Positions 32,966-41,757 of a stretch of 64,000 nt of DNA are shown here, piece by piece. The position numbers and the translations under genes are program-made. Location: NCBI RefSeq assembly GCF_030264275.1, contig NZ_CP127165.1:1786001-1850000 (forward strand), in the 5' to 3' direction. This DNA is from Marivivens sp. LCG002. GTDB taxonomy: Bacteria > Pseudomonadota > Alphaproteobacteria > Rhodobacterales > Rhodobacteraceae. The notes below the pieces were generated by a model. The model saw only the letters and a program-made list of their open reading frames with translations. It did not search any database and had not been told where the DNA came from. The stretch's first letter is position 1, and each line of letters begins with the position of its first letter.

Positions 32966-33679
32966 TCATATGGTCTTTTGACCCGCAACCTTGCGCGTCC
33001 CGCGCAAAAGAAGCCATAGCCCGAACCCGAGTTCGGAAATCGTCACAACAGTCAGAAGTCCGATCACCAGAAAATCAAGTGCCGCTATATTCGTAAAGGT
33101 CAGTTCGACAACCGCCTGAACCAAATACCCAAAGGCTCCAACGAGCAACCCCCACCCCAAAAGATGGGGCACCGTTCGGGTCCGCAATATCATTGCTCCA
33201 AGTGCAAGAAGATGCGCGCCGAAGAAAATCTGCCATACAAAAACCCCGAGACTATGCGCCTTGATGAAAACAAGAGCCAAAGACTGGGCGCTACTCGGAT
33301 CGAACCCAGTCGGCTGGCTCGCAACGACATAGGCCGTTGTCCACATAAGCAGGTTCAAGCCCATGATCACGATCATACCGAAACGGGACAGCATCGCGAT
33401 GACCGCAAGGCGCGGGCTCTTGCTTCGAAACATCTGAAAAAGAATGACCGTAATCGCTATTTCAAATAGGATCACGGCAATATCGGCCAGCACGCCAAGT
33501 CGAAACAGCCCGACTTGGGTCAGAAGGTTCTGTGCAGTGCGCGCCGCGTCGCCCTCGACCACGATCTGCATCGGAACATAGCCGATGCTGAACGCACCGC
33601 ACACCGCGATAGCAAGATAGAGCGCACCAGCGAGTCTGGCATCTTTGGTGTTCAAGCGGTTTTGCTCGGCGGTTGTCAT
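32966..33679 (-). CDS. DUF4386 membrane protein
   Basis: 237 residues from ATG 33679, with AAAGGA ahead. Six or seven membrane helices (LAGALYLAIAVCGAFSIG, LGVLADIAVILFEIAITVILF, MIVIMGLNLLMWTTAYVV, FLVIGLLTVVTISELGFGLWLL) match the DUF4386 family of unknown function. First gene of a pair with the MDR oxidoreductase; divergent from the LysR gene. Confidence 0.8.
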   Translation of the reverse strand: MTTAEQNRLNTKDARLAGALYLAIAVCGAFSIGYVPMQIVVEGDAARTAQNLLTQVGLFRLGVLADIAVILFEIAITVILFQMFRSKSPRLAVIAMLSRFGMIVIMGLNLLMWTTAYVVASQPTGFDPSSAQSLALVFIKAHSLGVFVWQIFFGAHLLALGAMILRTRTVPHLLGWGLLVGAFGYLVQAVVELTFTNIAALDFLVIGLLTVVTISELGFGLWLLLRGTRKVAGQKTI

Positions 33680-33798
33680 TTTGCTTCCTTTCACGGTCCG
33701 TCCGCGACTTTGTGACCCAAATCGGAGTGCCTAAAGCCTATCCAGTTCTTCAATTCATGCGAATTGACCTAATCCTGAGATTTGATATGCATAAATGC

Positions 33799-34689
33799 AT
33801 GGATTGGCGCTCGGTGAAATTCGACTGGAACAAAGCAAGAGCTTTTCTCGTAACCGCCGAAGAAGGCTCTTTGTCGGCAGCGGCCCGCGCTTTAGGTATG
33901 GCTCAACCGACCCTTGGCCGTCAGGTCGACGGACTCGAACAGGAACTCGGCGTAGTGCTTTTCGAGCGCGTAGGGCGTGGCCTCACCCTCACACCTAGCG
34001 GCATGGAGCTTCTCGAACACGTCAGAGACATGGGAGACGCCGCAAGCCGTGTATCCATGGCTGCCCTCGGCCAATCACAAGCCTTGGAAGGAACGATCTG
34101 CATTTCGGCAAGCGAGACCTATGCCGCGGTTCTATTGCCCCCGATCATCGCCAAACTTCGCAGGCTCGAACCCGGTATCGAGATCGAGATCGTCGTCTCG
34201 AACCATGCCAGCGATTTACGCCGCCGCGAAGCGGATATCGCGATCCGTAATTTCAGGCCGACAGAACCTAACCTCATCGCCAAGAAAATTGGTGATGCAG
34301 GCGCGGTTCTCTATGCGTCACCAGACTATATCGAACGGATCGGGTTTCCTTCGGAACCATCCGATCTGGGACATGCCGACTTCATCGCTCTCGACCATGG
34401 GAGCATGCTGCTCAAAGGGCTGAACGCGCTCGGGCTCGGCCTCACCGAGGCGAACTTCCCGATCATGACGGAAAGCTACCTTGTCATGTGGGAATTGGTC
34501 CGCCAAGGCGCCGCTATAGGCATTCTGGATTCCTACATCGGCGATGCGGATCCGCTCGTGCGGCGTGTTCTGCCCGATTTGGAACCGATCGTCTTTCCCA
34601 TCTGGCTCGTCGCGCATCGCGAGTTGAGCACGAGCCGCCGCATTCGTAGGGTTTATGATTTCTTGGCGCAGGAGCTTCGGCGGGATTGA
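33799..34689 (+). CDS. LysR-family transcriptional regulator
   Basis: About 296 residues from ATG 33799 (MDWRSVKFDWNKAR); a longer frame begins at 33673 but would overlap the DUF4386 start, and ATG 33787 is an alternative. The helix-turn-helix spans residues about 15-70 (GSLSAAARALGMAQPTLGRQVDGLEQELG), and the effector domain begins near 95 (GTICISASETYAAVLLP, ADIAIRNFRPTEPNL). It is divergent from the DUF4386-MDR pair and probably activates it in response to a small molecule. Confidence 0.88.
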   Translation: MDWRSVKFDWNKARAFLVTAEEGSLSAAARALGMAQPTLGRQVDGLEQELGVVLFERVGRGLTLTPSGMELLEHVRDMGDAASRVSMAALGQSQALEGTICISASETYAAVLLPPIIAKLRRLEPGIEIEIVVSNHASDLRRREADIAIRNFRPTEPNLIAKKIGDAGAVLYASPDYIERIGFPSEPSDLGHADFIALDHGSMLLKGLNALGLGLTEANFPIMTESYLVMWELVRQGAAIGILDSYIGDADPLVRRVLPDLEPIVFPIWLVAHRELSTSRRIRRVYDFLAQELRRD

Positions 34690-34741
34690 GCCTCCTCGCC
34701 TTCGGGGCTAGGCCCCCGAACGGCCAAAACCGATCAGAGCC

Positions 34742-35440
34742 TTAGCCCGCTTTGAAGAGCTTGGCATCGAAGAAGGTGCCTGTGGCGAGAACCGCGCCCG
34801 TCGGGGCGCCCGTGGGCGAGCCGCCTTTGGGTTCGTCAGACACCGCCAGAATGCCGCCATCAATCAGCGCCGCAATTTCGGGCGTGATTTCAAAGAGGCT
34901 TTCCGCATCGGCGGGAATAACGCCGAGAGAAACAGGCGCAGCGGCATTCGCGCCAATCACCCAAAGCTCGAAGTCGCGACCCTCGGCGGGTGCGCCAAGC
35001 TGCGGGATCACCTTGAAGAGATTACCATTCGGCGCATATCCAGCTTCTATGTGCACTGCGCCATCAGCCGACTTCAACGTAGCGTGAAGGGTCGGATCAA
35101 AGGCCGGGCCACGTAGAGCGGGGCCGAACGCGAGGAAAGACACGACGGCAAGAGCGGCAAGCGACGGGAAGGCAAACCAACCCCAAGCCCACTTGCGCTT
35201 TGGCTTTGCGCCATTCAACTGCTCAAGCAATTTTGCCTTCACCTGCGCTGAAGGTTTTGCCTCGGGTAGATCATCCGCCAAAACCGCGAACTCCTTTTCC
35301 CAAAAGGTCACCAGCTCGCGCAAAGCGGGTTCCACTGCAAGGCGCTGTTCGAATTGCCGCTCTGCCTGCGTGTCGAGCAGGCGCAAGACGTATTCGGCGG
35401 CGAGCGCCTCGTCGTCCATTATGTCCTCTCGTTCGCTCAT
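34742..35440 (-). CDS. Anti-sigma factor (RskA type)
   Basis: 232 residues from ATG 35440, overlapping the sigma-gene stop as ATGA. An N-terminal zinc-free anti-sigma domain (ALAAEYVLRLLDTQAERQFEQRL) is followed by a membrane helix at about 85-110 (FPSLAALAVVSFLAFGPAL) and a periplasmic RskA C-terminal domain with FELWVIGANAAAPVSLG and DEPKGGSPTGAPTGAVLATG. It holds its ECF sigma factor inactive at the membrane until a periplasmic signal is sensed. Confidence 0.9.
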   Translation of the reverse strand: MSEREDIMDDEALAAEYVLRLLDTQAERQFEQRLAVEPALRELVTFWEKEFAVLADDLPEAKPSAQVKAKLLEQLNGAKPKRKWAWGWFAFPSLAALAVVSFLAFGPALRGPAFDPTLHATLKSADGAVHIEAGYAPNGNLFKVIPQLGAPAEGRDFELWVIGANAAAPVSLGVIPADAESLFEITPEIAALIDGGILAVSDEPKGGSPTGAPTGAVLATGTFFDAKLFKAG

Positions 35441-35979
35441 CGCGACAAGCACTCCCTCAAAGAAATCAGGCTGCGACGCAGCCAGGTTCGCATCGTATTC
35501 AGCGGCACGTCAAAACGGGCCGCAAGATCTTGGTATGTTGCCCCATCGAGATAGGCCGCCTTTACGGCCTGCGCCCGATCGGATGGCAATTCCTCAAAGC
35601 ATTCACTGATCCGTCGCCCTTCGGAGGCGGTAATGCTGGCCTCTTCGGGTCCGGGACCCCGTTCCGCTACTTCGGCTATGCTCTCGATGTCCACATGGTT
35701 GGCCTTGCGCGCCCGAAGGCGGTCAATTGCCAGATTGCGGGCAACGGTAATGAGCCACGTCATCGGGCTATGTCCCGTCACCGCATAGCGGTCGGCTCGC
35801 GCCCAAATCCGCAGATAAACATCCTGAAGCGCATCCTCGGCTTCGGACCGATTTTGCAGAACGCGCAAGCAGATACTGAAGAGCTTTCCGTTTGTTGCAT
35901 CATAAAGCGCGGCAAGCGCTGCACGATCGCCAAGTGCAATGCGACCGATCAGGTCTTCGATGTCGTTACGATCCGTCAT
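35437..35979 (-). CDS. ECF sigma factor (SigK type)
   Basis: 180 residues from ATG 35979, preceded by AAGG. Region sigma-2 (ALYDATNGKLFSICLRVLQNRSEAEDALQDVYLRIW, with the DVYLRIW core) and sigma-4 (GATYQDLAARFDVPLNTMRTWLRRSLISLRECL) are intact. It is coupled to the anti-sigma gene and follows a DUF4394 gene with an ECF-type promoter, a layout typical of this SigK-RskA group. Confidence 0.92.
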   Translation of the reverse strand: MTDRNDIEDLIGRIALGDRAALAALYDATNGKLFSICLRVLQNRSEAEDALQDVYLRIWARADRYAVTGHSPMTWLITVARNLAIDRLRARKANHVDIESIAEVAERGPGPEEASITASEGRRISECFEELPSDRAQAVKAAYLDGATYQDLAARFDVPLNTMRTWLRRSLISLRECLSR

Positions 35980-36034
35980 GCCTGCCTTGAGTGGTTCACA
36001 AAGCCCGTCCTGCTTTAGACCCGCATGACATAAA

Positions 36035-36069
36035 TGGTCTCGGTCGGCAAACATTTTCAACCGAGACCA
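36035..36069 (-). repeat. Hairpin between the DUF4394 gene and the sigma gene
   Basis: TGGTCTCGGT (36035-36044) and ACCGAGACCA (36060-36069) are perfect 10-bp arms with a 15-base loop. It lies after the DUF4394 stop and before the sigma-factor start, with no T-run. It can act as an attenuator limiting sigma expression or as the end of the first transcript. Confidence 0.7.
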
Positions 36070-36111
36070 CTTTGGTTCAATGGACCTTATCCGATCAAAA
36101 TCGGTTTGCCC

Positions 36112-36963
36112 TTACATCCCGAGGGAGGCTGCAAAGCCGATGATACCCCCCATGCCGAGGTCGGCTTTCATCGTGGCCGCACCAGTGCCGAGGTCGATCT
36201 CGTAAAGACCGGCGGTGGCTGCGCCTTCGAGCTGGAGGATCGCAAGCGCCATGTTTTCACCTTCAGCCCCTGACACGATGTCAAAGCCGCCCATAGCCGA
36301 CAGATCGACAGGCATGCCGTCCACGGTGATCTTGCCGATGGTGGCAAGAGTGCCCTCGTTGTTTGCAAGGCTGATCAGAGTGTCGTTTGCAGCATCAAGC
36401 GCATATTGGAAGGTCTCGCTCGCTTTGGCCCCATTGATGGCGTTGGTATAAGCGTTGGCAAAGACCATCGGCATGGTGCCTGCGCCGGCGTCGCCTTCGG
36501 CATAGGCCAGATCCTTGAAGCGGCGGACCGAGCCTGCACGCTCGTCATTATCCCCGAACCCATTGGGGAAATAGACGAGGTTATCGCCCGCAGTCGAAAC
36601 CGCGCGAACCGCATCAATCGCATTGTTGAAATCGAGTGCAACCATAGCGCCCTCGCCGACCATCGCCCCGTCCATGAATGTGGCCTCGAGGTCCGTCATC
36701 GCGCCTGTCATCGGGTCAATGGAGCCGACCATTCCGTCGGTAAAACCAAGAAGCTCACCCGTTACAGGACGCCATGCAATCGCTTTGACAGGGCTAGCAA
36801 GGCTGAAGCTCATCACATCCGAGGGCGCGTTGACATCAGGCATAACAACCAAAGTCGCCCCATTATCGGCCAGCGCGTAACCGGATACCGAGGCATGGCC
36901 GGCGGCAAAGACAGGTGCAGAGGCAAGAGCAAGAAGCGAGGTCAGAATAAATTGGGTCTTCAT
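36112..36963 (-). CDS. Exported DUF4394 protein
   Basis: 283 residues from ATG 36963 with AAAGGA ahead; the frame is open further upstream without a site. Residues 1-20 are a Sec signal (LTSLLALASAPVFAA-GH). The rest is the DUF4394 beta-propeller-like repeat domain (ALADNGATLVVMPDVN, VKAIAWRPVTGELLGFTDG, GTLATIGKITVDGMPVDLS). Function unknown. It is the first gene before the ECF sigma/anti-sigma pair and has an ECF-like promoter, so it is a likely target and perhaps part of the signal-sensing system. Confidence 0.85.
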   Translation of the reverse strand: MKTQFILTSLLALASAPVFAAGHASVSGYALADNGATLVVMPDVNAPSDVMSFSLASPVKAIAWRPVTGELLGFTDGMVGSIDPMTGAMTDLEATFMDGAMVGEGAMVALDFNNAIDAVRAVSTAGDNLVYFPNGFGDNDERAGSVRRFKDLAYAEGDAGAGTMPMVFANAYTNAINGAKASETFQYALDAANDTLISLANNEGTLATIGKITVDGMPVDLSAMGGFDIVSGAEGENMALAILQLEGAATAGLYEIDLGTGAATMKADLGMGGIIGFAASLGM

Positions 36964-37020
36964 CGGAATTCCTTTCGGGTTGAACAAACACGCAGGCTTC
37001 CCTGCGCTCACCCCGAAGCC

Positions 37021-37046
37021 ACGAATGAATGGGTCGATAAGTTTCA
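37021..37046 (-). promoter_or_regulatory. ECF-type promoter candidate
   Basis: On the minus strand TGAAAC (37046-37041) is separated by 17 bases from CGT (37023-37021), 58 bp before the DUF4394 start. GAAC-type -35 with CGT-type -10 and 16-17 spacing is the known ECF pattern; here the -35 is GAAAC, a near match. Confidence 0.55.
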
Positions 37047-37291
37047 GAGAGAAAAATTTATTGCCAAACCAATTGACCTGCGCGATCCCAAAGGCCCCTT
37101 GCCAAGAGACATAGGCTTTCTTGAAGGCGATCAAGAATTAGATGAATAATAGACCGTAAATATCTGAAATATATTCGCTAATATTAAAGGCAATCAGCAC
37201 TTTCTCACTGAACCGATAAAGCGAGCTGAACCTCGAAGCCAACATATAACGATGTGTTTCGAGCCTTTAGAAGGTTAGATTTCTGCCGCTC

Positions 37292-38926
37292 TTACAGCTG
37301 CTTCGCCTTCTCGCGCAGTTGGAACTTTTGGATCTTGCCCGTGGATGTGCGCGGGATCTCGGTAAAGACGAACCGACCGGGAACCTTATAGGCGGCCAAG
37401 TGTTCGCGGCACCATTGGCGCAGGGTCTCGGCTTCGATGCTGCGTCCCGCGACAGGTTCGACAAATGCGCAAGGCGTCTCGCCCCATTTCTCGTGGGGCA
37501 TGGCGACTACCGCAACGACACTCACATCCGGATGCCGATACACAACTTCCTCGACTTCGATCGAAGAGATATTTTCCCCGCCCGAAATGATGATGTCCTT
37601 GGAGCGGTCCTTAAGTTGGATGTAACCGTCGGGATAGCGCACCCCAAGATCGCCCGAATGGAACCATCCGCCCTTGAATGCCTCTTGCGTGGCTTTGGGG
37701 TTACGGAAATAGCCCTTCATGACCACATTCCCGCGGAACATCACCTCACCCATCGTTTTGCCATCCCGCGGCACGGGCACGAGGGTTTCGGGATCAAGAA
37801 CATCAAGCTCTTCGAGCGGGAGATAGCGCACCCCTTGGCGAGATTTGAGCGCGGCTTGCTCGGCTCTCGGTCTTTCCGACCATTCCGCGTGCCAATCGTT
37901 GACGACAGCGGGGCCATAGGTCTCGGTTAGGCCATAAAGATGGGTCACCTCGAAGCCAGCATCATTCATATCGGCAAGCAGCTTTTCGGGCGGCGGGGCT
38001 GCAGCTGTGAAGAACTGGACCTTGTGATCGAGGCTCCGCTTTTCCTCTTCGGGTGCAGAGATGAGGAGCGACATAACGATTGGGGCACCGCAAAGATGCG
38101 AGACCTTCTCTTCTGCGAGGGCCGACCAGATCGGCTCGGCCCGCACCTGACGAAGACACACATGGGTGCCGATGATCGCCGACATCGTCCAGGGGAAACA
38201 CCAACCATTGCAATGGAACATCGGCAGTGTCCAGAGATAGACCGCGTGCTTCTGCATCGATGTCGTCAATGCATTACCCTGAGCAAGAAGATAGGCCCCA
38301 CGGTGGTGAGAAACCACACCCTTGGGATCGCCCGTCGTGCCAGATGTGTAGTTGATCGAGATCGCATCCCATTCATCAAGCGGCATAAGCCAATCGAAGG
38401 CAGGATCGCCAGACGCGACAAAGGCCTCGTAGTCAAGCACTTGGGTAGCGGGTGTTTCGCCTTTGAATTCGGGATCGTCATACTGGATGACGAGCGGTGT
38501 CGCCTTGGCCAGCGCAAGAGCCTCTTGCAACAAAGGCATAAATTCTCGGTCCACAATCACGATCTGCGCCATAGCATGATCGAGCTGGAACGCGATAATC
38601 GCCGGATCAAGACGCATGTTGATCGAGTGCAGGACACCGCCGCACATCGGAACACCGTAATGTGCCTCCAACATTGCAGGCGTATTGGCAAGAAGCGCAG
38701 AAACCGTATCACCGCGCCCGATACCACGCGCTGCAAGCGCCGAGGCGAGTCGACGTGAACGAGCGTAAAACTCGGCATAACTCCGACGAAGTGCACCGTG
38801 CACAATCGCAGTGTGCGCGGGGAAGACGCTTGCCGCCCGCTCGAGAAAGTTCAGCGGGGTCAGCGGCTGGAAATTTGCAGGGGTGCGGTCGAGGTCCTGA
38901 TTATAGAAGTTTACACGCTCGTTCAT
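37292..38926 (-). CDS. Acyl-CoA ligase (AMP-forming)
   Basis: 544 residues, usual length. The AMP-binding core has INYTSGTTGDPKGVV as phosphate loop, GLTETYGP, GGWFHSGDLG with the adenylate-binding Asp, and the C-terminal lysine in SKDIIISGGENISS-type and GKIQKFQLR positions. It activates a carboxylic acid to its CoA thioester with ATP. The ATG overlaps the crotonase stop, and the DmdA-like gene lies two genes upstream. A role as the methylmercaptopropionate ligase of DMSP breakdown is possible, but its sequence also fits general medium-chain acyl-CoA synthetases. Confidence 0.85.
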   Translation of the reverse strand: MNERVNFYNQDLDRTPANFQPLTPLNFLERAASVFPAHTAIVHGALRRSYAEFYARSRRLASALAARGIGRGDTVSALLANTPAMLEAHYGVPMCGGVLHSINMRLDPAIIAFQLDHAMAQIVIVDREFMPLLQEALALAKATPLVIQYDDPEFKGETPATQVLDYEAFVASGDPAFDWLMPLDEWDAISINYTSGTTGDPKGVVSHHRGAYLLAQGNALTTSMQKHAVYLWTLPMFHCNGWCFPWTMSAIIGTHVCLRQVRAEPIWSALAEEKVSHLCGAPIVMSLLISAPEEEKRSLDHKVQFFTAAAPPPEKLLADMNDAGFEVTHLYGLTETYGPAVVNDWHAEWSERPRAEQAALKSRQGVRYLPLEELDVLDPETLVPVPRDGKTMGEVMFRGNVVMKGYFRNPKATQEAFKGGWFHSGDLGVRYPDGYIQLKDRSKDIIISGGENISSIEVEEVVYRHPDVSVVAVVAMPHEKWGETPCAFVEPVAGRSIEAETLRQWCREHLAAYKVPGRFVFTEIPRTSTGKIQKFQLREKAKQL

Positions 38927-39723
38927 TCATCGCCCCATTTGGGTTCGCGCTTTTCAATAAAGGCGCCGATCCCCTCTTCTGCATCTCGGGCCAGCATATT
39001 GTTGACCATCACTTCAGAGGCATAGGCATAAGCCTCTCCAAGGGGCATTTCCCTTTGAGTGTAGAACGCTTTTTTGCCTGTCGCCAAAGTCATGCTCGAT
39101 TTCGACGCGATGGTTTTGGCCCAAGCCGTCGCCGTTTCGCTCAAGGCCTCCGGCGGCACGCAGCGGTTCACAAGCCCCATCTCGGCGGCTCGCTCGGCGC
39201 TCACCATCTCGCCCATGAGCAGCATTTCCATCGCGTGCTTGTTGCTCACATTGCGGGACAATGCGACCATCGGGGTCGAGCAGAAGAGCCCGATATGCAC
39301 ACCGGGCGTGCTGAACTTGGCCGTCTCCCCCGCGATAGCAAGATCACAGCTTGCGACCAACTGGCACCCAGCAGCGGTGGCGATCCCTGCGACCTCTGCG
39401 ATGACGGGCTTTGGACAATTCACGATCGACTGCATCACATTCGCGCACATGCCCATGATCTTGGTGAAATAGGCGCGGCCCCGATCATCAGCGGCCCTGC
39501 CCTTTGTCATTTCCTTGAGATCATGCCCTGCACAAAACGCGGGGCCATTGGCTGCCAGAATGACGACCCGCACCTTCGGATCTGCCCCAATCTCGTCAAA
39601 GTGACCTTGCAGTTCTGTCAGCATAGATTCTGAAAGCGCGTTGCGGCGGCTGTTGTCGTTCAGGGTCAGTCTAAGCACCCCCTCGGGGGCAAGGTCCCGA
39701 AGGACAAGCTGTGTCGTCGTCAT
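38923..39723 (-). CDS. Crotonase-fold protein lacking hydratase glutamates (ECHDC3-like)
   Basis: 266 residues from ATG 39723. The crotonase fold is clear (NDNSRRNALSESMLTEL, FCAGHDLKEM oxyanion loop, ATAAGCQLVASCDLAIAG). The two catalytic glutamates of enoyl-CoA hydratase are absent: Gln stands where the GCEL glutamate should be (GCQLVASCD), and Gly replaces the second (STPGVHIGLF instead of PEILLG). This pattern matches the ECHDC3 group, whose activity is uncertain. It overlaps the ligase gene by 4 bp and follows the DmdA-like gene. Confidence 0.85.
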   Translation of the reverse strand: MTTTQLVLRDLAPEGVLRLTLNDNSRRNALSESMLTELQGHFDEIGADPKVRVVILAANGPAFCAGHDLKEMTKGRAADDRGRAYFTKIMGMCANVMQSIVNCPKPVIAEVAGIATAAGCQLVASCDLAIAGETAKFSTPGVHIGLFCSTPMVALSRNVSNKHAMEMLLMGEMVSAERAAEMGLVNRCVPPEALSETATAWAKTIASKSSMTLATGKKAFYTQREMPLGEAYAYASEVMVNNMLARDAEEGIGAFIEKREPKWGDE

Positions 39724-39742
39724 ATGAGGCTCTTTGCAATCA

Positions 39743-39767
39743 TGGTGGGGCCATAATGACCCCACCA
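39743..39767 (-). repeat. Hairpin between the DmdA-like gene and the crotonase gene
   Basis: TGGTGGGG (39743-39750) and CCCCACCA (39760-39767) are perfect arms with a 9-base loop, between the DmdA-like stop (39780) and the crotonase start (39723). It may set the ratio of the first gene to the two that follow. Confidence 0.7.
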
Positions 39768-39779
39768 AGGGGAGGTTGA

Positions 39780-40919
39780 TCAAGCGGCCGCGATCGATTT
39801 CTTCGGATCGAAGAAAGGACGCTCGCAAATCGTGGCACGCACCGGCCCCGAACGGGTGACAACCTCGACGGCTTTACCAATCTGTGCATGCTCGGTGGCG
39901 ATCATCGCCAAAGCGATGTTCTGATCGAGACGCGGCGAATACACCGCAGAGGTAACCTTGCCGACCGTCTTGTCACCGACCTTGATCGCCCAGAACGTGG
40001 TGTTCGGCCCCTTGAGCGGCTCGCCTTCGATGATGAGACCTACTTGCTTACGCTTGACGCCCTCTTCCTTGATTTTGCGAAGGGCCGCCTTGCCGATGAA
40101 GTCGGCTTCCATATCGAGGTTCACCAGTCGGTCGAGGCCAAGCTCGAAGGGGTTTGTGTGGATATCCGCATCCGCATGATAGGAGAGCATGCCCCCTTCG
40201 ATACGGCGGATCGAGGAAGTGTGACCGGGACGCAGACCGAATGGCATTCCCTCGGCCATGATCTTTTCCCAAAGCGCATCGCCATGGGCACTGTCCCGAA
40301 GATAAATCTCATAGCCCAATTCGCTCGACCAGCCTGTGCGCGAGACGATGAGCGGGATACCATCAAGCTCCACTTCGCGCAGCCAGTAGTATTTGAGGTC
40401 CAGAATGCTATCGCCAAAGAGCGCACGCATGATCTCGCCCGACTTCGGACCCTGAAGCTGGAGCGGCGAAACATCCGGTTCGCCGATCTTCACGTCAAAC
40501 CCCGAGTAGACAGCAATACCTTGTGCCCACAAAAGAATGTCGCTGTCTGCCAGCGAGATCCAGAAATGGTCTTCGGCAAGACGCAGAAGAATAGGATCGT
40601 TCAGAAGGCCACCTTCGGCGTTGGTGATCAGGATATATTTGCACTGACCGACCGCCATTTTGGACAGATCACGTGGGGTGAGCATCTGAACGAATTTCGC
40701 AGCATCTGGCCCTTTGATCTCGACCTGACGCTCGACCGCTACGTCACAAAGGATCGCGTCGTTCACGAGGTTCCAAAAGTTCTGGACCGGATCGCCGAAA
40801 TCGCGCGGGATATACATGTGGTTATAGACCGAGAACCCACGAGCACCCCAGCGCACCGTGGCATCGAAATAGGGGGACTTGCGGATTTGGGTGCCGAAGC
40901 CGAAATCATCAGGTTGCAT
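39780..40919 (-). CDS. DmdA-like folate-dependent demethylase (GcvT family)
   Basis: 379 residues from ATG 40919, with AAGGA seven bases ahead; a start at 40937 or 40949 is possible. It is a GcvT-fold protein: VYNHMYIP, VERQVEIKGPDAAKFVQMLTPRDLSK and WISLADSDILLWAQG resemble DmdA, which moves a methyl group of DMSP to tetrahydrofolate, giving methylmercaptopropionate. The N-terminus is more divergent than canonical DmdA, so another methylated substrate is possible. Its neighbours, an acyl-CoA ligase and a crotonase, would fit degradation of the product acid. An Lrp-type regulator lies upstream. Confidence 0.72.
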   Translation of the reverse strand: MQPDDFGFGTQIRKSPYFDATVRWGARGFSVYNHMYIPRDFGDPVQNFWNLVNDAILCDVAVERQVEIKGPDAAKFVQMLTPRDLSKMAVGQCKYILITNAEGGLLNDPILLRLAEDHFWISLADSDILLWAQGIAVYSGFDVKIGEPDVSPLQLQGPKSGEIMRALFGDSILDLKYYWLREVELDGIPLIVSRTGWSSELGYEIYLRDSAHGDALWEKIMAEGMPFGLRPGHTSSIRRIEGGMLSYHADADIHTNPFELGLDRLVNLDMEADFIGKAALRKIKEEGVKRKQVGLIIEGEPLKGPNTTFWAIKVGDKTVGKVTSAVYSPRLDQNIALAMIATEHAQIGKAVEVVTRSGPVRATICERPFFDPKKSIAAA

Positions 40920-41076
40920 TATGTCGTCCTTACTCATGGGCGGCGCCATGGCTCGCCCTGTGCTACTAAGGACAATAATTAGCGCCGCATTTTCAGAACC
41001 TTGGACTGAAAACAGAGCGGAAAGGCGACTATTCGGGCTGAAGAGATTTTAAAAACCCGACCAAGCGGTCTGCACC

Positions 41077-41559
41077 CTATCGCGTGACGAGCGTGGTCAG
41101 GTTCGGGACGCTCGATTTGATCTGACGGGTCGCGATATAGGTCATATAACGATCCACATCGACACCGACGGAGAAGAGACGGTCCAAAACGTTCTGGAAG
41201 GCCACCAGATTGGGTGCCACGACCTTGAGGACATAGTCCATTCCGCCGCCCGTCGCGACGCAATCTATGATTTCGTCCATCGCGTAGATCTGGGCCTCGA
41301 ACCGTTCAAAATCGGCCTTGCGGTGCGATCCGAGAGAGATCGTCACAACGACCATTGTGAAATCACACAGTTTACTGAGCGCGATATCGCCTCGGTATCC
41401 GATGATATATCCTGCGGCCTTGAGCTTGGTCAGCCGCTCCCAACAGGGCGTGGGCGACAAGTTCACCAGCTCGGCCAGTTTGGTCTTGCTCAACTGCCCA
41501 TGGGACTGCACCGCCGCCAGAATGCGAAGATCAGCGCCATCAAGAGCGAGTTTTTTCAT
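41077..41559 (-). CDS. Lrp/AsnC-family regulator
   Basis: 160 residues from ATG 41559; the frame is open upstream to 41703 but without a site. The helix-turn-helix spans residues 5-50 (DLRILAAVQSHGQLSKTKLAELVNLSPTPCWERL), and the RAM effector domain covers about 70-150 (VVVTISLGSHRKADFERFE, GGMDYVLKVVAPN). It probably senses an amino acid or related metabolite. It lies upstream of the DmdA-like operon on the same strand with 157 bp between, and is its likely regulator. Confidence 0.88.
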   Translation of the reverse strand: MKKLALDGADLRILAAVQSHGQLSKTKLAELVNLSPTPCWERLTKLKAAGYIIGYRGDIALSKLCDFTMVVVTISLGSHRKADFERFEAQIYAMDEIIDCVATGGGMDYVLKVVAPNLVAFQNVLDRLFSVGVDVDRYMTYIATRQIKSSVPNLTTLVTR

Positions 41560-41757
41560 CAGAGCGGTTCCTAGAGGCGGGTCGGAGTAAGGACAATAAG
41601 GTAATCCATTACCGAAGAAAGAGAAACTCAGGAAACGACAGCGCCAATGCAAAAGACGGCGAATGCCCCGTAGGATGCAAACATTTGGGAAAAACCCATG
41701 CAAACCTGTGCTTTTGGTTCAATCAAACCGCGTCCGTAGGGGGGGGGCCTTGCAACC

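Noticed and set aside
37292-38926. Naming the acyl-CoA ligase dmdB
   Set aside because: The sequence fits general medium-chain acyl-CoA synthetases as well; neighbourhood alone is not enough.
39888-40982. 364-residue plus-strand frame
   Set aside because: Antisense to the DmdA-like gene; no motif.
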